Assembly (NCBI RefSeq): GCF_000196515.1
Contig: NC_014248.1
Coordinates: 1,039,501 to 1,103,500, forward strand
Reading direction: 5' to 3'
DNA from: 'Nostoc azollae' 0708
Lineage (GTDB): Bacteria > Cyanobacteriota > Cyanobacteriia > Cyanobacteriales > Nostocaceae
DNA length: 64,000 nt
Below, in pieces: positions 1 to 10,130 of the stretch. Made by a program: the position numbers and the translations under genes. Each line of letters starts with the position of its first letter. Within the stretch, counting starts at the first letter, position 1. The notes below the pieces were generated by a model. That model was not told the DNA's origin, did no database searches, and worked only from the letters and a program-made list of their open reading frames with translations.

Positions 1-57
1 CTTTGGGTATTGTTCCTAACGCACATACTAAAAAGGCTTAGTAGTCATTGGTCATTA

Positions 58-195
58 AGTAGGTGGGTGTTAGAAATTGTCGTTATGACAAGGCAAAAGG
101 CAATAGGGAAGAGGTTTTGGTCAATTTTACTTTTCGTTACATACTACTCTCCCAGAAGCCGCTGCGCGTCTACGGTTTTTTTGTGCCTTCCTACT
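58..195. repeat. MITE family A, copy 1 (TA-flanked)
   Basis: A 138-bp element starts AGTAGGTGGG and ends in the inverted form CCTTCCTACT. A TA dinucleotide flanks each side (56-57 and 196-197). A close relative lies at 32635-32771 and a more distant one at 1666-1791. TA duplication is typical of IS630/Tc1-mariner transposition, so this is probably a non-autonomous IS630-type MITE. The short open frame across it is not a gene. Confidence 0.7.
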
Positions 196-246
196 TAGTT
201 CAGTAGTCAGTAGTTGAACTCCTAAACTACTGGATTCCTGATTTCT

Positions 247-1008
247 TCAGTGTTTACTTAACTGTTTTTCCTCAGGAAGTAGAGTAGTTCCAGTTTTTAT
301 GGTGCTATTAACAGCGGTATGCCTATGCACATTAGGTTTAATAATTAGACTGACACCAATAGCCCAAGCTAACGCAACCATCCAACCGACAAGAATATCA
401 CTGGGAAAATGAACTCCTAAATATAGGCGTGTCCAAGCAATTACCAAGAGGTATAAACTACCAACAGTCAGAACCAACCACCGCCAGGGACGATGCCAAG
501 TTAAAATAAGTAAAATTGCTACTAGGGTCATACTTGTCATGGCATGGCCGCTGGGAAAGGCATAGTCAAATTCAGGTGCCTTTGATACCCACAATTGGGG
601 ACGCACTCGGTGCATTAACTCTTTACCGGTGCGGTTAATAATCAAGTTTCCCACAGCAGTAGTCAGTATATAAGCCAGTGTTCTCCATCTGCGTTTGCGT
701 AAAAATAGAATAGTGATCGCACTCAAGACAGGTAACGCAGTCCAAAATGATCCCCACTTAGTCAGCACCACAGCAATAAAATCCAGTCGGGGATTAGCTG
801 TAGAATGAATCGCCATCAAAATAGGCACATCCCAAGGAAAACCGCCTTCATTGTGCCAAATTTTCACCGCCAGGATTTCTACAACCTGCAAAGGTAAATA
901 CAGACCCATCAAGATCAGTAACAAAGAACGCCAGTGGTAAAACAGCAGGTTCTTAAGAAGAATAATCGGTGACTTACGTTTCTCTTTCAATATCTTTCCT
1001 TTATTCAT
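247..1008 (-). CDS. PAP2 superfamily membrane phosphatase
   Basis: This 253-residue membrane protein has the three signature motifs of lipid-phosphate phosphatases in order. KELMHRVRP fits KX6RP, PSGHA is motif 2, and RLYLGVHFPSD supplies the R-X5-H-X3-D of motif 3. At least five hydrophobic segments surround them, including one near residues 25-45 and others flanking the catalytic motifs. Family members dephosphorylate phosphatidic acid, phosphatidylglycerophosphate or undecaprenyl pyrophosphate at the membrane; the substrate cannot be read from sequence. The N-terminal stretch is basic and cytosolic-looking. The gene is intact, which stands out because the next 11 kb are nearly all broken genes. 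It appears monocistronic. Confidence 0.85.
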   Translation of the reverse strand: MNKGKILKEKRKSPIILLKNLLFYHWRSLLLILMGLYLPLQVVEILAVKIWHNEGGFPWDVPILMAIHSTANPRLDFIAVVLTKWGSFWTALPVLSAITILFLRKRRWRTLAYILTTAVGNLIINRTGKELMHRVRPQLWVSKAPEFDYAFPSGHAMTSMTLVAILLILTWHRPWRWLVLTVGSLYLLVIAWTRLYLGVHFPSDILVGWMVALAWAIGVSLIIKPNVHRHTAVNSTIKTGTTLLPEEKQLSKH

Positions 1009-1551
1009 AACTACAAGCCTGATGTATATTATGTGGCCTTAAATACTCTATTTAACAAATACTCTATTCAACCCTAAATTAGATATCAAATATATTAATC
1101 CATCAGCTATATCATATTTTTATCTCATATTTTTTATATATAGCACTGCATAGGGTAGTTAGAACATCAATTCATGATAAACCTCTGTCTAAAAGATGAT
1201 TTCACTCCTGAATCCTGCTATAACAGTTTATTTACTTTAATTAGCAATATAATCCTACACAACTGTAGTTTGTATAGTTCCATATTCTTGATACCGTTAT
1301 TCTCCTTCCTTGGCACGATAAGCACGAAAAAATAAAACAGATATTGACACTAGACTTTCGATAGATTGACTCTACTTTACTAGTAAATCTATCAAGCGTT
1401 AGTACTTTATGTATCTTTAAAAAGATCACCATCAGCATTTTCACTAAGCAGAAAAACTCATCTTTCAGGAATTATGACAGTCTACTCACAAGGTTTATAG
1501 TCATGCTCAATACTTGCATATCATCACTAAAACCCACTAGTAAATACGAAT
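1009..1551. other. AT-rich intergenic region
   Basis: I see no convincing gene here. A 67-codon minus-strand frame at 1241-1444 has no family resemblance and no clear ribosome binding site. Confidence 0.5.
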
Positions 1552-1856
1552 ATGGACTACTTATTACTACCCATTTTTAGCTGTTTTATTGGCATTATCG
1601 TTGGTTTCACAGGAATATGTGACGCATCTCTTATTACTCCCATATTAATTTTTTTCTTTCAAGTAAGTAGGTAGACACAAATAAACATAACTATGTAACA
1701 AAATGTAAATTACTTGAAACCCCTGGGATTGCTTGATTCCGCTTTGCTGCATTCGCCATGACATAGTTATCAATTTTTGCGCCCACCTACTTACCACCTT
1801 CTATTGCTATGAGTTCTGATGTTGTAGCTGCCACATTAATGAAAGCACAAGCATAA
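1552..1856 (+). pseudogene. TauE/SafE-family sulfite/sulfonate exporter, truncated and MITE-split
   Basis: The frame from ATG 1552 reads MDYLLLPIFSCFIGIIVGFT, the hydrophobic N terminus of TauE/SafE (DUF81) permeases, and continues to FFFQV. It is then cut by a 126-bp element (1666-1791). Skipping the element and one TA restores the reading frame as PPSIAMSSDVVAATLMK, a typical second segment of the family. The frame ends at a stop at 1854-1856 after about 60 residues, where family members usually have about 250. The rest is missing and the neighbouring CadD remnant begins at once. The glycines usual after FTGI are replaced (CDA). The family is known to export sulfur-containing anions; this copy is dead. 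Confidence 0.75.
1666..1791. repeat. MITE family A, copy 2, inserted in TauE/SafE
   Basis: A 126-bp element with terminal inverted repeats of about 33 bp. The left end is AGTAGGTAGACACAAATAAA and the right end, read inverted, is AGTAGGTGGGCGCAAAAATT; both arms reach ACTATGT. TA lies at 1664-1665 and 1792-1793. Removing the element plus one TA rejoins the host reading frame exactly, so the boundaries are well supported. It has no coding capacity. The arms match the left end of copies 1 and 3. Confidence 0.85.
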
Positions 1857-2521
1857 TTAGCTCTGCGGTTTAATCTTTCTTCAACAGCAAGATATAAAAA
1901 CTACCTCGTTCATACATAATAAATAACCCCAAACCAATTAATATAAACCGGACTACAGCCTTACCATAAGGAGTTAAAAGAAAATGAATAGCAGCGTGAG
2001 GACTTAATAAATAAGTAATACCACAGAAAACCCCTAACATACCTAACAATACAGCTAAAATTTTTCCTAAACTGGCAAAATCTTGTCCAGCAAATCAGGG
2101 AATATAAATACTAATACTCTATCCTCTATTAGCAACTGTCATAGCTGCAACTCTATAAGTATTTGGATGCACAATACTCAATAAAACAGCAAATATGGAA
2201 TTGGGATGTAATAACTCTGCACAATCAGTATTCACAGCTTGAATTTCTGTACTTTCCTCTTTACTACCTAGTATTTTTTATACTTGTAAATCCCAATAAG
2301 AGTCCTAATAATCCGATAAATTCTCGCCTGACAACAATATTGGGAGCACCCACTATTGGAAGATACACAAGTTTTAGGAGAATTTAAGGATAAACAAGTG
2401 TGGATTAGCAACCATGAACCAGGAAGGAAAGAACGGCTAAAAGCCTGCTTAGAAGAATTGGCAACATTATTATATGAAGAAGAAGCAGACAAAAGTCAGA
2501 TAAAAGACTTGGAAGGCATAG

Positions 2522-3899
2522 CGGGACTTAAATAAAAGTTAACAGTAAAAAGGAGTATAGTGCGGTTTCGGTGTAGCTTTCACGTTAAAAGAAGCTGATG
2601 AAAGAAACCACTGCCCCAGCAATGGCACCATGGTTTGAAAGATAGTGTCATTTGATGATCTATTTACTCATCAAGCAGAAAAAAGAGAGTTTAGACATTA
2701 TTTAGGGGGATGATTATTTAGGGGGATGATTGGGTGAAGGTGAGAGAAAAAACCTATTTGAAATAGCAGAGAATGCCCTAGGGGTGACGTACCACCGATT
2801 ACACTACGTTTTAACTGAAGCACCTTGGTCCAGTTCCCAAGTTAATGACTGTCAGTTAGAGATTATGAACAAATATAGTCAGAGGAGAATCACCAGAGGA
2901 TTTAGCTTAATAATTGATGATTCTCTCCATAGAAAAAGGGGGAATTTTAGGGATGGAGTAGGAAGACAATATAATATTGCAGAAATTGGGAAAAGGGATA
3001 ATGGAATAGTAGTAGTAACAACACATCTATATAATGGCAGTCAAGGCTTACCATTAGATATAGAGTTATATCACCACGGTGATTCTTTACCCAAAGGGAA
3101 ACAAGACCCTCTATTTGAGAATAAACCTGAGTTAGGAATTAAATCAATAGATCTGACCTTGAGCCGTGGTTATCAACCAGGAATAGTAATTATAGATGCT
3201 GGATATGGCCACAATAGGTCTTCCTTATTAAGAATAGAAAATCGGCATTGAAAGTATTGAGGAGGATTAGCCAAAAATCCCAAAATCCTTGCTAGTGAGT
3301 GACCAAGAGGATAGTCCACAAATAATTAGGTTAGATGAATTAGCACAAGGTTTACCCCAAGAGGCTTTTACAGACATTCAACTGTAGTTAGATAAACCCA
3401 AAACATTATGGGTAGTAACTAAAGAAGTAGAAATATCAGCCTTAACTGGAAGGGGCAATATTGCTATCGTCATCAACGGTTCTACTTTCTCCCAAGCCAC
3501 TGATATTGACTACTTTATGACCAATGTTTCTTCACCAACTTTCACACCCCAATGGATAGTTGATACATATTCTCAAAGAAATTGGGTAGAAGTTGTTTAC
3601 AGGAAAGCCAAGGGATGGTTAGGACTCAACGAATATCAAGTTCGATATAACAGCAGTTGACTGCGCCATTTTATTTTGGTTTTCTGTGCCTACACTTTTA
3701 TTCTTTGCCATCAGTGGACTGGAGGATTAAGACCAAGCTAGGCTAAGAAACCTTTGAATACTTTTACTGCAGCTTTAGAAGCGTTGAGAACAGCCATATC
3801 TTTTCTATTTATTGATTGGTTCAACTAGAAGCCGGTCGTGTTTCCTTCTTATCGAGCCAGTTTGGGCTACATCTGGGCTTGATTTTTGTTTACGTCCCG
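2522..3899 (+). mobile_element. IS701-family-like insertion sequence, copy 1 (1378 bp, 4-bp target duplication)
   Basis: The ends are inverted: CGGGACTTAAATAAAAGTTA on the left, CGGGACGTAAACAAAAATCA on the right when read inward. ATAG occurs directly outside both ends (2518-2521 and 3900-3903), a 4-bp duplication as in the IS701 family. Deleting the element plus one ATAG restores the reading frame of the surrounding ISKra4 transposase (KDLEGI to EKTVRSQ). A nearly identical inverted copy lies at 5907-7284 and a more diverged copy at 56967-58324. Confidence 0.85.
2598..3882 (+). pseudogene. IS701-like DDE transposase, inactivated
   Basis: The frame starts MKETTAPAMAPWF at 2598 and is soon stopped. 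The longest readable block (2730-3251) has the RNase-H-like start of IS701-type transposases: GFSLIIDDSLHRKRG, VVTTHLYNGSQGLPLDIELY and IVIIDAGYGHN. It ends at a TGA where copy 3 of the element reads TTA. Further stops follow, including TAG in the QLQLDKPK segment. The C-terminal part (RNWVEVVYR, HQWTGGL, FLSYRASLGYIWA) is recognisable only across frames. A 16-bp direct duplication, ATTTAGGGGGATGATT, precedes the readable block; it is shared with copy 2 and absent from copy 3. Confidence 0.75.
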
Positions 3900-5906
3900 A
3901 TAGAAAAAACAGTAAGGAGTCAAATATTAGAAGTGGTAAGTCCAGAAATAGCCCTTTTTTTATCGAAGAAACAAGCGGAAGGAAAGTAGGTAAAACCAGG
4001 AAAGTCAAAACCTTGGTAGGAGAACTAAAACTAAAAGCTAAACAGTTGCAGAGACTGGGTTTGAAGCCAAGAAGTCGATTAAGTCCATTACTTCAAAAGT
4101 GCTGCTTGAGGCTATCAGCTAAGGAATCATATCAAAAAGCAGAAGTTGAAATTGAGGCATTAAACAGGAGTAAAAGTTGGCCATAGGAGGTAACAAAAAC
4201 TAGTTTTGGAACAAGATTGGGAGCTACCACAAGGAAAACAAGCTGTCTGTGAAGTGAGGGTGGATGGTGGAAAAGTACGACTAGGGGGCAAACCACAACC
4301 AGGCTGCTACTGGCGATACTATAAAACCTTTCGTCTACAAGGAATTTATGATGGTGCATTTTTTGATAACAACTAATCAATCATGAGTTAATTATGTTAA
4401 TAGCCAGTCTTTGGTTAACCCCCCTGTGTGTTTGGGGGATGGTCATGATGGAGTTTGGAATTTAGTTAAAGAGTTTGGAACTGAAAAATTCAAACCTTTA
4501 TAAGTCTTGGATTGGTATCACCTCAAAGAGAATCTTTATCAAATTGGTGGTTCTTTAAAGCGTCTACAAGCTGTTGAGAGTTTATTGTGGCAAGGTCAGA
4601 TAGAGCCGATTCAAGCTTTACTTAATAATTGTCGAAAAACTTCGACAATTATTAAGTACACCTACTACTAAGCTGAACAACTGTGTTCTATTGGTTCTGG
4701 ATCTGTCGACTATGCTATTCAACAGATTGGAGCAAGGATTAAAATTTCTGGACCACAGTGGAATGTTGAAAGTGTCTACCAAATCCTTTCCCTTCCTTGT
4801 ACTTATCTCAATAGTTTGCTTCCTATTTGAGTCTTTTTGCCAAAACTTGATCTTCCCCAACTAAGCCACCAAAGAAACCTGGTGAGCTAAGGAGAATAAT
4901 GGCAAACCAAGGTATTAACCTATAAAAATATGCCTACGGCAAAAATTACTATCTATCTGTGAAAAAAATAGTAGTAGAATACTAATATAGTCAATATTAG
5001 TGGCTGCAAAGGAAATGATACCTTGAGTAAAAGCTGTAATCAGACTATTCATGGTAAAGGTGTATAATATACCAATTATCAACATATCAATAACTTGTCG
5101 TCTTAGAGATGGTTTATAGATTAAATTTTAGGGTGCATTATAGCAACGTCGAAAGCACCATATTTCTATATTTACTGTGGCTAATCCTCACTTTCTTAAA
5201 CTTCCAAATCATTGCATAGCTATAACCCACTTTACTTAAGTGCCACTCATTAATATAGATAATTTTGTAATTTTACTGATTTTTTTGCCCAAATAGATGA
5301 TAACTTACAACCTCAGCAAGTTGTTTTAGGTCGATATTCAGGTTTTACTATTCTTCTCATTCTCAGTTTATCAGGTTTATTTATTAGCTTGATTCTGCCT
5401 CCAACTTGGATTACTTTATTAGGTTTAATTACTGTTGCTATTGGTATCAGTAATTTGGTGAGTAGGGAAACAGATTCATTGTCTGAACTCCCATCGGAAA
5501 TAATACCATTTACAACCCATATTCCCCACTTAAATAAGTAGCATGAGCAAACTACATTTACAGGGAATTCAGAACTATAGTTCTTAAAAATCCAGTAGCC
5601 ATGATAATATAAATTATCCACGTCAAAGTTCCAGATTTCTTATTGTGTAAAAAAAGCTAGTTAGACAACAACGTTAAATTTGAACTTTTCAATCACTTAT
5701 GAAAATACAAGACTATGCAATAGTGAATTAGAGATTTGAAAACTAAGAAAATAAATAATACTTTTGACAAGCTGTAGGTAGGAATTGCAAAATTTGACAA
5801 CGTTCCTCTGTCAAGTTTAGAATCCTATGGACTCTTTGTGTAATCAGAAAATTAATCCCTTGAAAACATACGCCAGTTGCTGCCTCTTTCAGAGGAGCTT
5901 CCCTAA

Positions 5907-7284
5907 CTGGACGTAAACAAAAATCAAGCCCAGATGTAGCCCAAACTGGCTTGATAAGAAGGAAACACGTCTGGCTTCTAGTTGAACCAATCAATAAATA
6001 GAAAAGATATGGCTGTTCTCAACGCTTCTAAAGCTGCAGTAAAAGTATTCAAAGGTTTCTTAGCCTAGCTTGGTCTTAATCCTCCAGTCCACTGATGGCA
6101 AAGAATAAAAGTGTAGGCACAGAAAACCAAAATAAAATGGCGCAGTCAACTGCTATTATCTCCAACTTGATATTCTTTGAGTCCTAACCATCCCTTGGCT
6201 TTCCTGTAAACAACTTCTACCCAATTTCTTTGAGAATATGTATCAACTATCCATTGGGGTGTGAAAGTTGGTGAAGAAACATTGGTCATAAAGTAGTCAA
6301 TATCAGTGGCTTGGGAGAAAGTAGAACCGTTGATGACGATAGCAATATTGCCCCTTCCAGTTAAGGCTGATATTTCTACTTCTTTAGTTACTACCCATAA
6401 TGTTTTGGGTTTATCTAACTACAGTTGAATGTCTGTAAAAGCCTCTTGGGGTAAACCTTGTGCTAATTCATCTAACCTAATTATTTGTGGACTATCCTCT
6501 TGGTCACTCACTAGCAAGGATTTTGGGATTTTTGGCTAATCCTCCTCAATACTTTCAATGCCGATTTTCTATTCTTAATAAGGAAGACCTATTGTGGCCA
6601 TATCCAGCATCTATAATTACTATTCCTGGTTGATAACCACGGCTCAAGGTCAGATCTATTGATTTAATTCCTAACTCAGGTTTATTCTCAAATAGAGGGT
6701 CTTGTTTCCCTTTGGGTAAAGAATCACCGTGGTGATATAACTCTATATCTAATGGTAAGCCTTGACTGCCATTATATAGATGTGTTGTTACTACTACTAT
6801 TCCATTATCCCTTTTCCCAATTTCTGCAATATTATATTGTCTTCCTACTCCATCCCTAAAATTCCCCCTTTTTCTATGGAGAGAATCATCAATTATTAAG
6901 CTAAATCCTCTGGTGATTCTCCTCTGACTATATTTGTTCATAATCTCTAACTGACAGTCATTAACTTGGGAACTGGACCAAGGTGCTTCAGTTAAAACGT
7001 AGTGTAATCGGTGGTACGTCACCCCTAGGGCATTCTCTGCTATTTCAAATAGGTTTTTTCTCTCACCTTCACCCAATCATCCCCCTAAATAATCATCCCC
7101 CTAAATAATGTCTAAACTCTCTTTTTTCTGCTTGATGAGTAAATAGATCATCAAATGACACTATCTTTCAAACCATGGTGCCATTGCTGGGGCAGTGGTT
7201 TCTTTCATCAGCTTCTTTTAACGTGAAAGCTACACCGAAACCGCACTATACTCCTTTTTACTGTTAACTTTTATTTAAGTCCCG
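5907..7284 (-). mobile_element. IS701-family-like insertion sequence, copy 2 (1378 bp)
   Basis: This is the reverse complement of copy 1 (coordinates sum to 9806) over nearly its whole length, with a few differences near its 3' end. CTAA flanks both ends (5903-5906 and 7285-7288; TTAG on the element's strand), a different 4-bp duplication from copy 1. The terminal GTCCCG has become GTCCAG. The transposase carries the same early TGA and the same TAG as copy 1. The intact TTAG duplication inside the IS1634 sequence GACTTGTTAGGGAAGC shows that it arrived by its own transposition. Confidence 0.85.
5985..7208 (-). pseudogene. IS701-like DDE transposase of copy 2, inactivated
   Basis: The longest block is at 6555-7076 and gives the same 173-residue protein as copy 1, ending at the same TGA. 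Downstream stops are shared. The C-terminal segment KPVWATSGLDF-type readings come from a wrong frame. No functional transposase can be made from it without several corrections. Confidence 0.7.
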
Positions 7285-8343
7285 CTAACAAGTCGGGGAA
7301 CCAGCCCAACGCACTGGCTCTGAAATATCTAATAATTCTTGTCTTAAATTATTTAGGCAATTATTATACTCTCCATGCAAATGCAATGAGGTTGAACCTA
7401 AATGGTAATATTTGGTTGCTACTCCATATTTTATTACTACTTATAAGGCAACTATTAGGAATTATTTAGTTAATACATATTTGTATAGCTTATCCATTAC
7501 TCTGCCTATTTTATCATCATTTAAGTCTTCGCCTTCAATTCCCACTCCTAATAAATATTCTATGGCTTTTTCCTCAACTTTTTGAGAAAATAAATATAAT
7601 GGTCTCCATAGAAAACCTATTCCATAATGATTGCTTTAACTATTTCTCCTGTATTCACTTCCTCTCTACTATCTATTCGGAATATCTTATTGATTTTTTC
7701 TAAAATTCCTATCTCATCTATTATTCCCAAGTGATCCAATTTCTTACTCTCAAACTCTTATTTCTGCTAATTTATACTTTTGGATATTTTTATTTAATTC
7801 AGGATAATTTACATTTATTTTCTCATCTTTTATCCTGAGCTTATTGTCAAGAATTACGAGTTGCAAGTTGTTAATATATCTATTTTTAGACTATTTAAAT
7901 TATGTTTTAAATTCGTAAATTCCGGTGATTTATTTAACAGGTTTGTTCACTATAGAATGAAGTTTTAAATATGGTCTACATCATCGAAAAATAATGTTTT
8001 TAATTCATAAATTAACACTAATGTACTGATAAATGTTGCTAATAGCAGTGATAATATTAGCGTTTATATATCTTTATTCTCTAGCACTAAATTAGATAAT
8101 TCTTTAGCAAGAATCGCTGTATTTTTTCTTCTCTTATCAGTTTGGTATCATGCAGCATATATATTATAAATTAACCCACCAGGAGAAAATAGCCAATCTT
8201 TTAACCAAGCATTGCGCCTTTTGTCCTGATGGGTTTAGGGACTGTAATTGTCTTGAAAAGTCAGGCTTTAAGTCCGATCAAACTCCTTGCTAGTTGTATT
8301 TGTTTCTTGGTTTTAGTGAAGCAAAGTTGATCAATGACTTAAC

Positions 8344-9317
8344 TTATGTTAACCATTCACTTTCTTCTGGGTCTTTAAACAGCGTAGTGCTGAGGTAAAG
8401 TTCACCAAAGCCAGGCTGCACCATAACTATCAATTTATCGGCGTTTTCTGGACGCTTGGCAATTTGCAACGCCGCATCTATCTATATAAAGCGACTCCAG
8501 CAGAAATTCCTGATAGCAAACCTTCTTTTTTTGCTAAACGCCGACTGTAGGAAATTGCTTGTTCATCTGTAACTTGAATGACTTCATCCACGAGTTCTGA
8601 ACGGTAAATAGCGGGAATAAATCCGGCTCCGATAACTTGAATTTTGTGTGGACCTGGTTTACCCCCTGCTAATAGTGGACTATTGACTGGTTCAACTGCC
8701 ACTGCTTGAAAACTTGGTTTGCGTTGTTTAATCATTTTGGAAACGCCTGTAATTATTCCCCCAGTCCCTACTCCAGCGACGAGAATATCAACTTCTCCAT
8801 CTGTATCGTTCCAAATTTCTTCAGGGGTGGTCCGAGCATGAATTTGGGGCTTAGCAGGATTGCTAAACTATTGCAACATATAAGCATTCGGGATTCTGGC
8901 AACAATTTCTGTAGCTTTGTCGATAGCACCCCGCATTCCTTCTACCCCTTGTGTTAACTCCAATTGCGCCCCATAACCCCTCAACATTAGTCTTCTTTCC
9001 TGACTCATAGTATCTGGCATTGTTAAAATCAAACGCTAGCCTTTAGCAGCTGCAACCATAGCTAAGGCAATTCCAGTATTCCCAGAAGTCGGCTCAACTA
9101 AAATAGTTTTACCAGGAATAATCAAGCCTTTTACTTCTGCTATTTCTACCATGCTTACGCCAATTCTATTCTTGACAGAAGCAGCAGGATTCATACTTTC
9201 TAATTTGACGACAACAATTCGTGTCAATGCTTCCCAAGTTTGGGGAATTTTGTTTAACTGCACTAACGGAGTATTGCCAACTAACTCGGTGATATTGTTT
9301 GCTATTCGCATCATCAT
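8344..9317 (-). pseudogene. cysK: Cysteine synthase (O-acetylserine sulfhydrylase), inactivated
   Basis: The N terminus [20 protein letters not shown] and the PLP site block [12 protein letters not shown] (normally SVKDRI) are followed by [20 protein letters not shown], the substrate loop. A TAG then replaces a codon at about 9036. The second block runs [20 protein letters not shown] to NAYMLQ, where a TAG precedes [14 protein letters not shown], then [14 protein letters not shown], the phosphate-binding loop. After SAGVALYR a third stop and a frameshift precede [15 protein letters not shown] and the normal C-terminal end. The total length matches an intact CysK of about 320 residues. The enzyme would make cysteine from O-acetylserine and sulfide. 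The upstream Rrf2 regulator gene is broken too. Confidence 0.85.
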
Positions 9318-9329
9318 ACCTCTTGATGA

Positions 9330-9871
9330 CTAAATGTAATACATGGGACTATTCTGAGCACGAGCTTCTCTTTCCTGGCACAAATCTTGGAGTGTATAGT
9401 CGGGCAGCACTTCCATAGAAGCCGCATTAGCTCGTTCCCAAATTTCCAGAACCAAAGTCTTTTTTTTCTATGGTTGGAGTCTCAGAATTTTCTTTTTCTT
9501 TGCCTTCCCCTTCTACCAATGTGACTATTTCTAGCAAGGTAATCTGCCCAGGTTCACGCACTAAAAGGAAACCATCTTTTGAGCCACGCTGAGTCTGTGC
9601 ACCACACCCGCACGTCTCAAGTTAGTGAGAATCTGTTCTAGATAGCATTGTGCTATAGGTTGCTTGGCAGCAATCTCGTTCATAGTCACAGGAACTTTTT
9701 TATCGTCGTGAGTGGCTAGTTCTAACACTGCCAATAGTGCATATCCACTTTGGCAGAAAGATCCAGAAGAACGTAGCTTTGGCTATTCAAGTCCGTATTT
9801 AGAATACTACTGTACATTGATAGCTTTAAGGGTGCTTTTACGAAAATAGTTTGGTTTTCAGTCTTAAACAT
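9330..9871 (-). pseudogene. Rrf2-family transcriptional regulator, inactivated
   Basis: From ATG at 9871 the start is scrambled. It then reads YALLAVLELATHDDKKVPVT, MNEIAAKQPIAQCYLEQIL and TNLRRAGVV, the winged helix-turn-helix of Rrf2 proteins. A frameshift follows, then LLVREPGQITLLEIVTLVEG, the family's usual second block, and after another shift LEIWERANAASMEVLPDYTL at the C terminus. It stops at 9330-9332, just upstream of cysK on the same strand. In other cyanobacteria and Bacillus an Rrf2 protein (CymR type) often sits beside cysK and controls cysteine synthesis, so the pair probably formed a regulated unit. Confidence 0.8.
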
Positions 9872-10130
9872 GATATTATACCACTTTTTATTTTAATAAA
9901 AAGATATGACTCTATCGATTTACCGTACTTTATACACATAACTCTCAAAATAGCTTCATCTTTCGTAGGAATTAGAGCAGAAGTCATATAGGAAAAGGGG
10001 AGCAAGGGAGAAATAAATTCTTCTTATTCTTCTGAACTCCTTGTTTCTGGAAAGAGATTTGGATAGCTTTTTAGAGCCAAAACATTATATACTACAGTTA
10101 GTACATCGGAAAAATATAACACTAATACTG

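Larger units (their letters stand above)
2341..4857 (+). mobile_element. ISKra4-like insertion sequence, decayed and interrupted by an IS701-like element
   Basis: Before the inner insertion the plus strand encodes WEHPLLEDTQVLGEF and KERLKACLEELATLLYEEEA up to KDLEGI. After it the frame resumes at EKTVRSQILEVVSPEIALF and continues through LGLKPRSRLSPLL, LEQDWELPQGKQAVCEV, a DGGKVR segment, LGDGHDGVWNLVKEFG-like and DWYHLKENLYQIGGSLKRL blocks, to NVESVYQILSLPCTYLNSLL. These are the blocks of ISKra4-type DDE transposases, about 480 residues when whole. In-frame stops and shifts are scattered through it. The outer boundaries are inferred from where the flanking CadD reading resumes, so they are accurate only to about 10 bases. 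The family assignment is from memory of the transposase. Confidence 0.65.
1870..5052 (-). pseudogene. CadD-family cadmium-resistance-type transporter 1, split by nested IS elements
   Basis: The N-terminal part lies at about 4858-5052: MNSLITAFTQGIISFAATNI, then a stop and a frameshift before SSPGFFGGLV. The C-terminal part lies at about 1870-2340, with VVRREFIGLLGLLLGF, then HPNTYRVAAMTVANRG, a stop where the family has GGDN, and SIYIPXFAGQDFASLGKILA and LTPYGKAVVRFILIGLGLFI. Order and spacing match the CadD family (Pfam Cad), whose members have about 200 residues and five or six membrane helices. The middle is occupied by an ISKra4-like element that itself contains an IS701-like element. Several stops and frameshifts also lie outside the insertions. 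A divergent paralogue follows at about 5216. Confidence 0.75.
5516..7945 (-). mobile_element. IS1634-derived deletion element, copy 1, interrupted by IS701
   Basis: On the minus strand this is a diverged copy of the 1100-bp repeat at 25035-26134 and 35677-36776. It holds an N-terminal IS1634-type transposase fragment (7287-7873) and the non-coding tail (5516-5902). The 5516 end CCCATATTCCCCACTTAAAT matches the terminal inverted repeat of the other copies (CCCAcATTCCGCACTT). Its junction of transposase fragment to tail is the same deletion as in the other copies. IS701 copy 2 sits exactly at that junction. The end near 7945 is degraded and imprecise. It interrupts the CadD paralogue 2. Confidence 0.65.
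5216..8330 (+). pseudogene. CadD-family transporter 2, split by nested IS elements
   Basis: The N-terminal block at 5247-5515 reads LINIDNFVILLIFFAQIDDN, then QPQQVVLGRYSGFTILL, SLSGLFISLILPPTWITLLG and ITVAIGISNLVS. The C-terminal block at about 8024-8330 reads NVANSSDNISVYISLFSS, LARIAVFFLLLSVWYHAAYI, a shifted stretch, then PFVLMGLGTVIVLKSQAL to the stop at 8328-8330. This is the CadD order again, on the strand opposite to copy 1 and divergent from it. It is interrupted by an IS1634-derived element that itself carries an IS701 copy. The start is not preserved; GCCACT is followed by a short insertion before NIDN, so the 5' limit is approximate. Confidence 0.72.

Noticed and set aside
2522-7284. 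Composite transposon formed by two inverted IS701 copies
   Set aside because: Each IS copy has its own matching 4-bp duplication (ATAG/ATAG and CTAA/CTAA), so they inserted separately. No duplication surrounds the pair as a unit, and the flanks show no sign of inversion between them.
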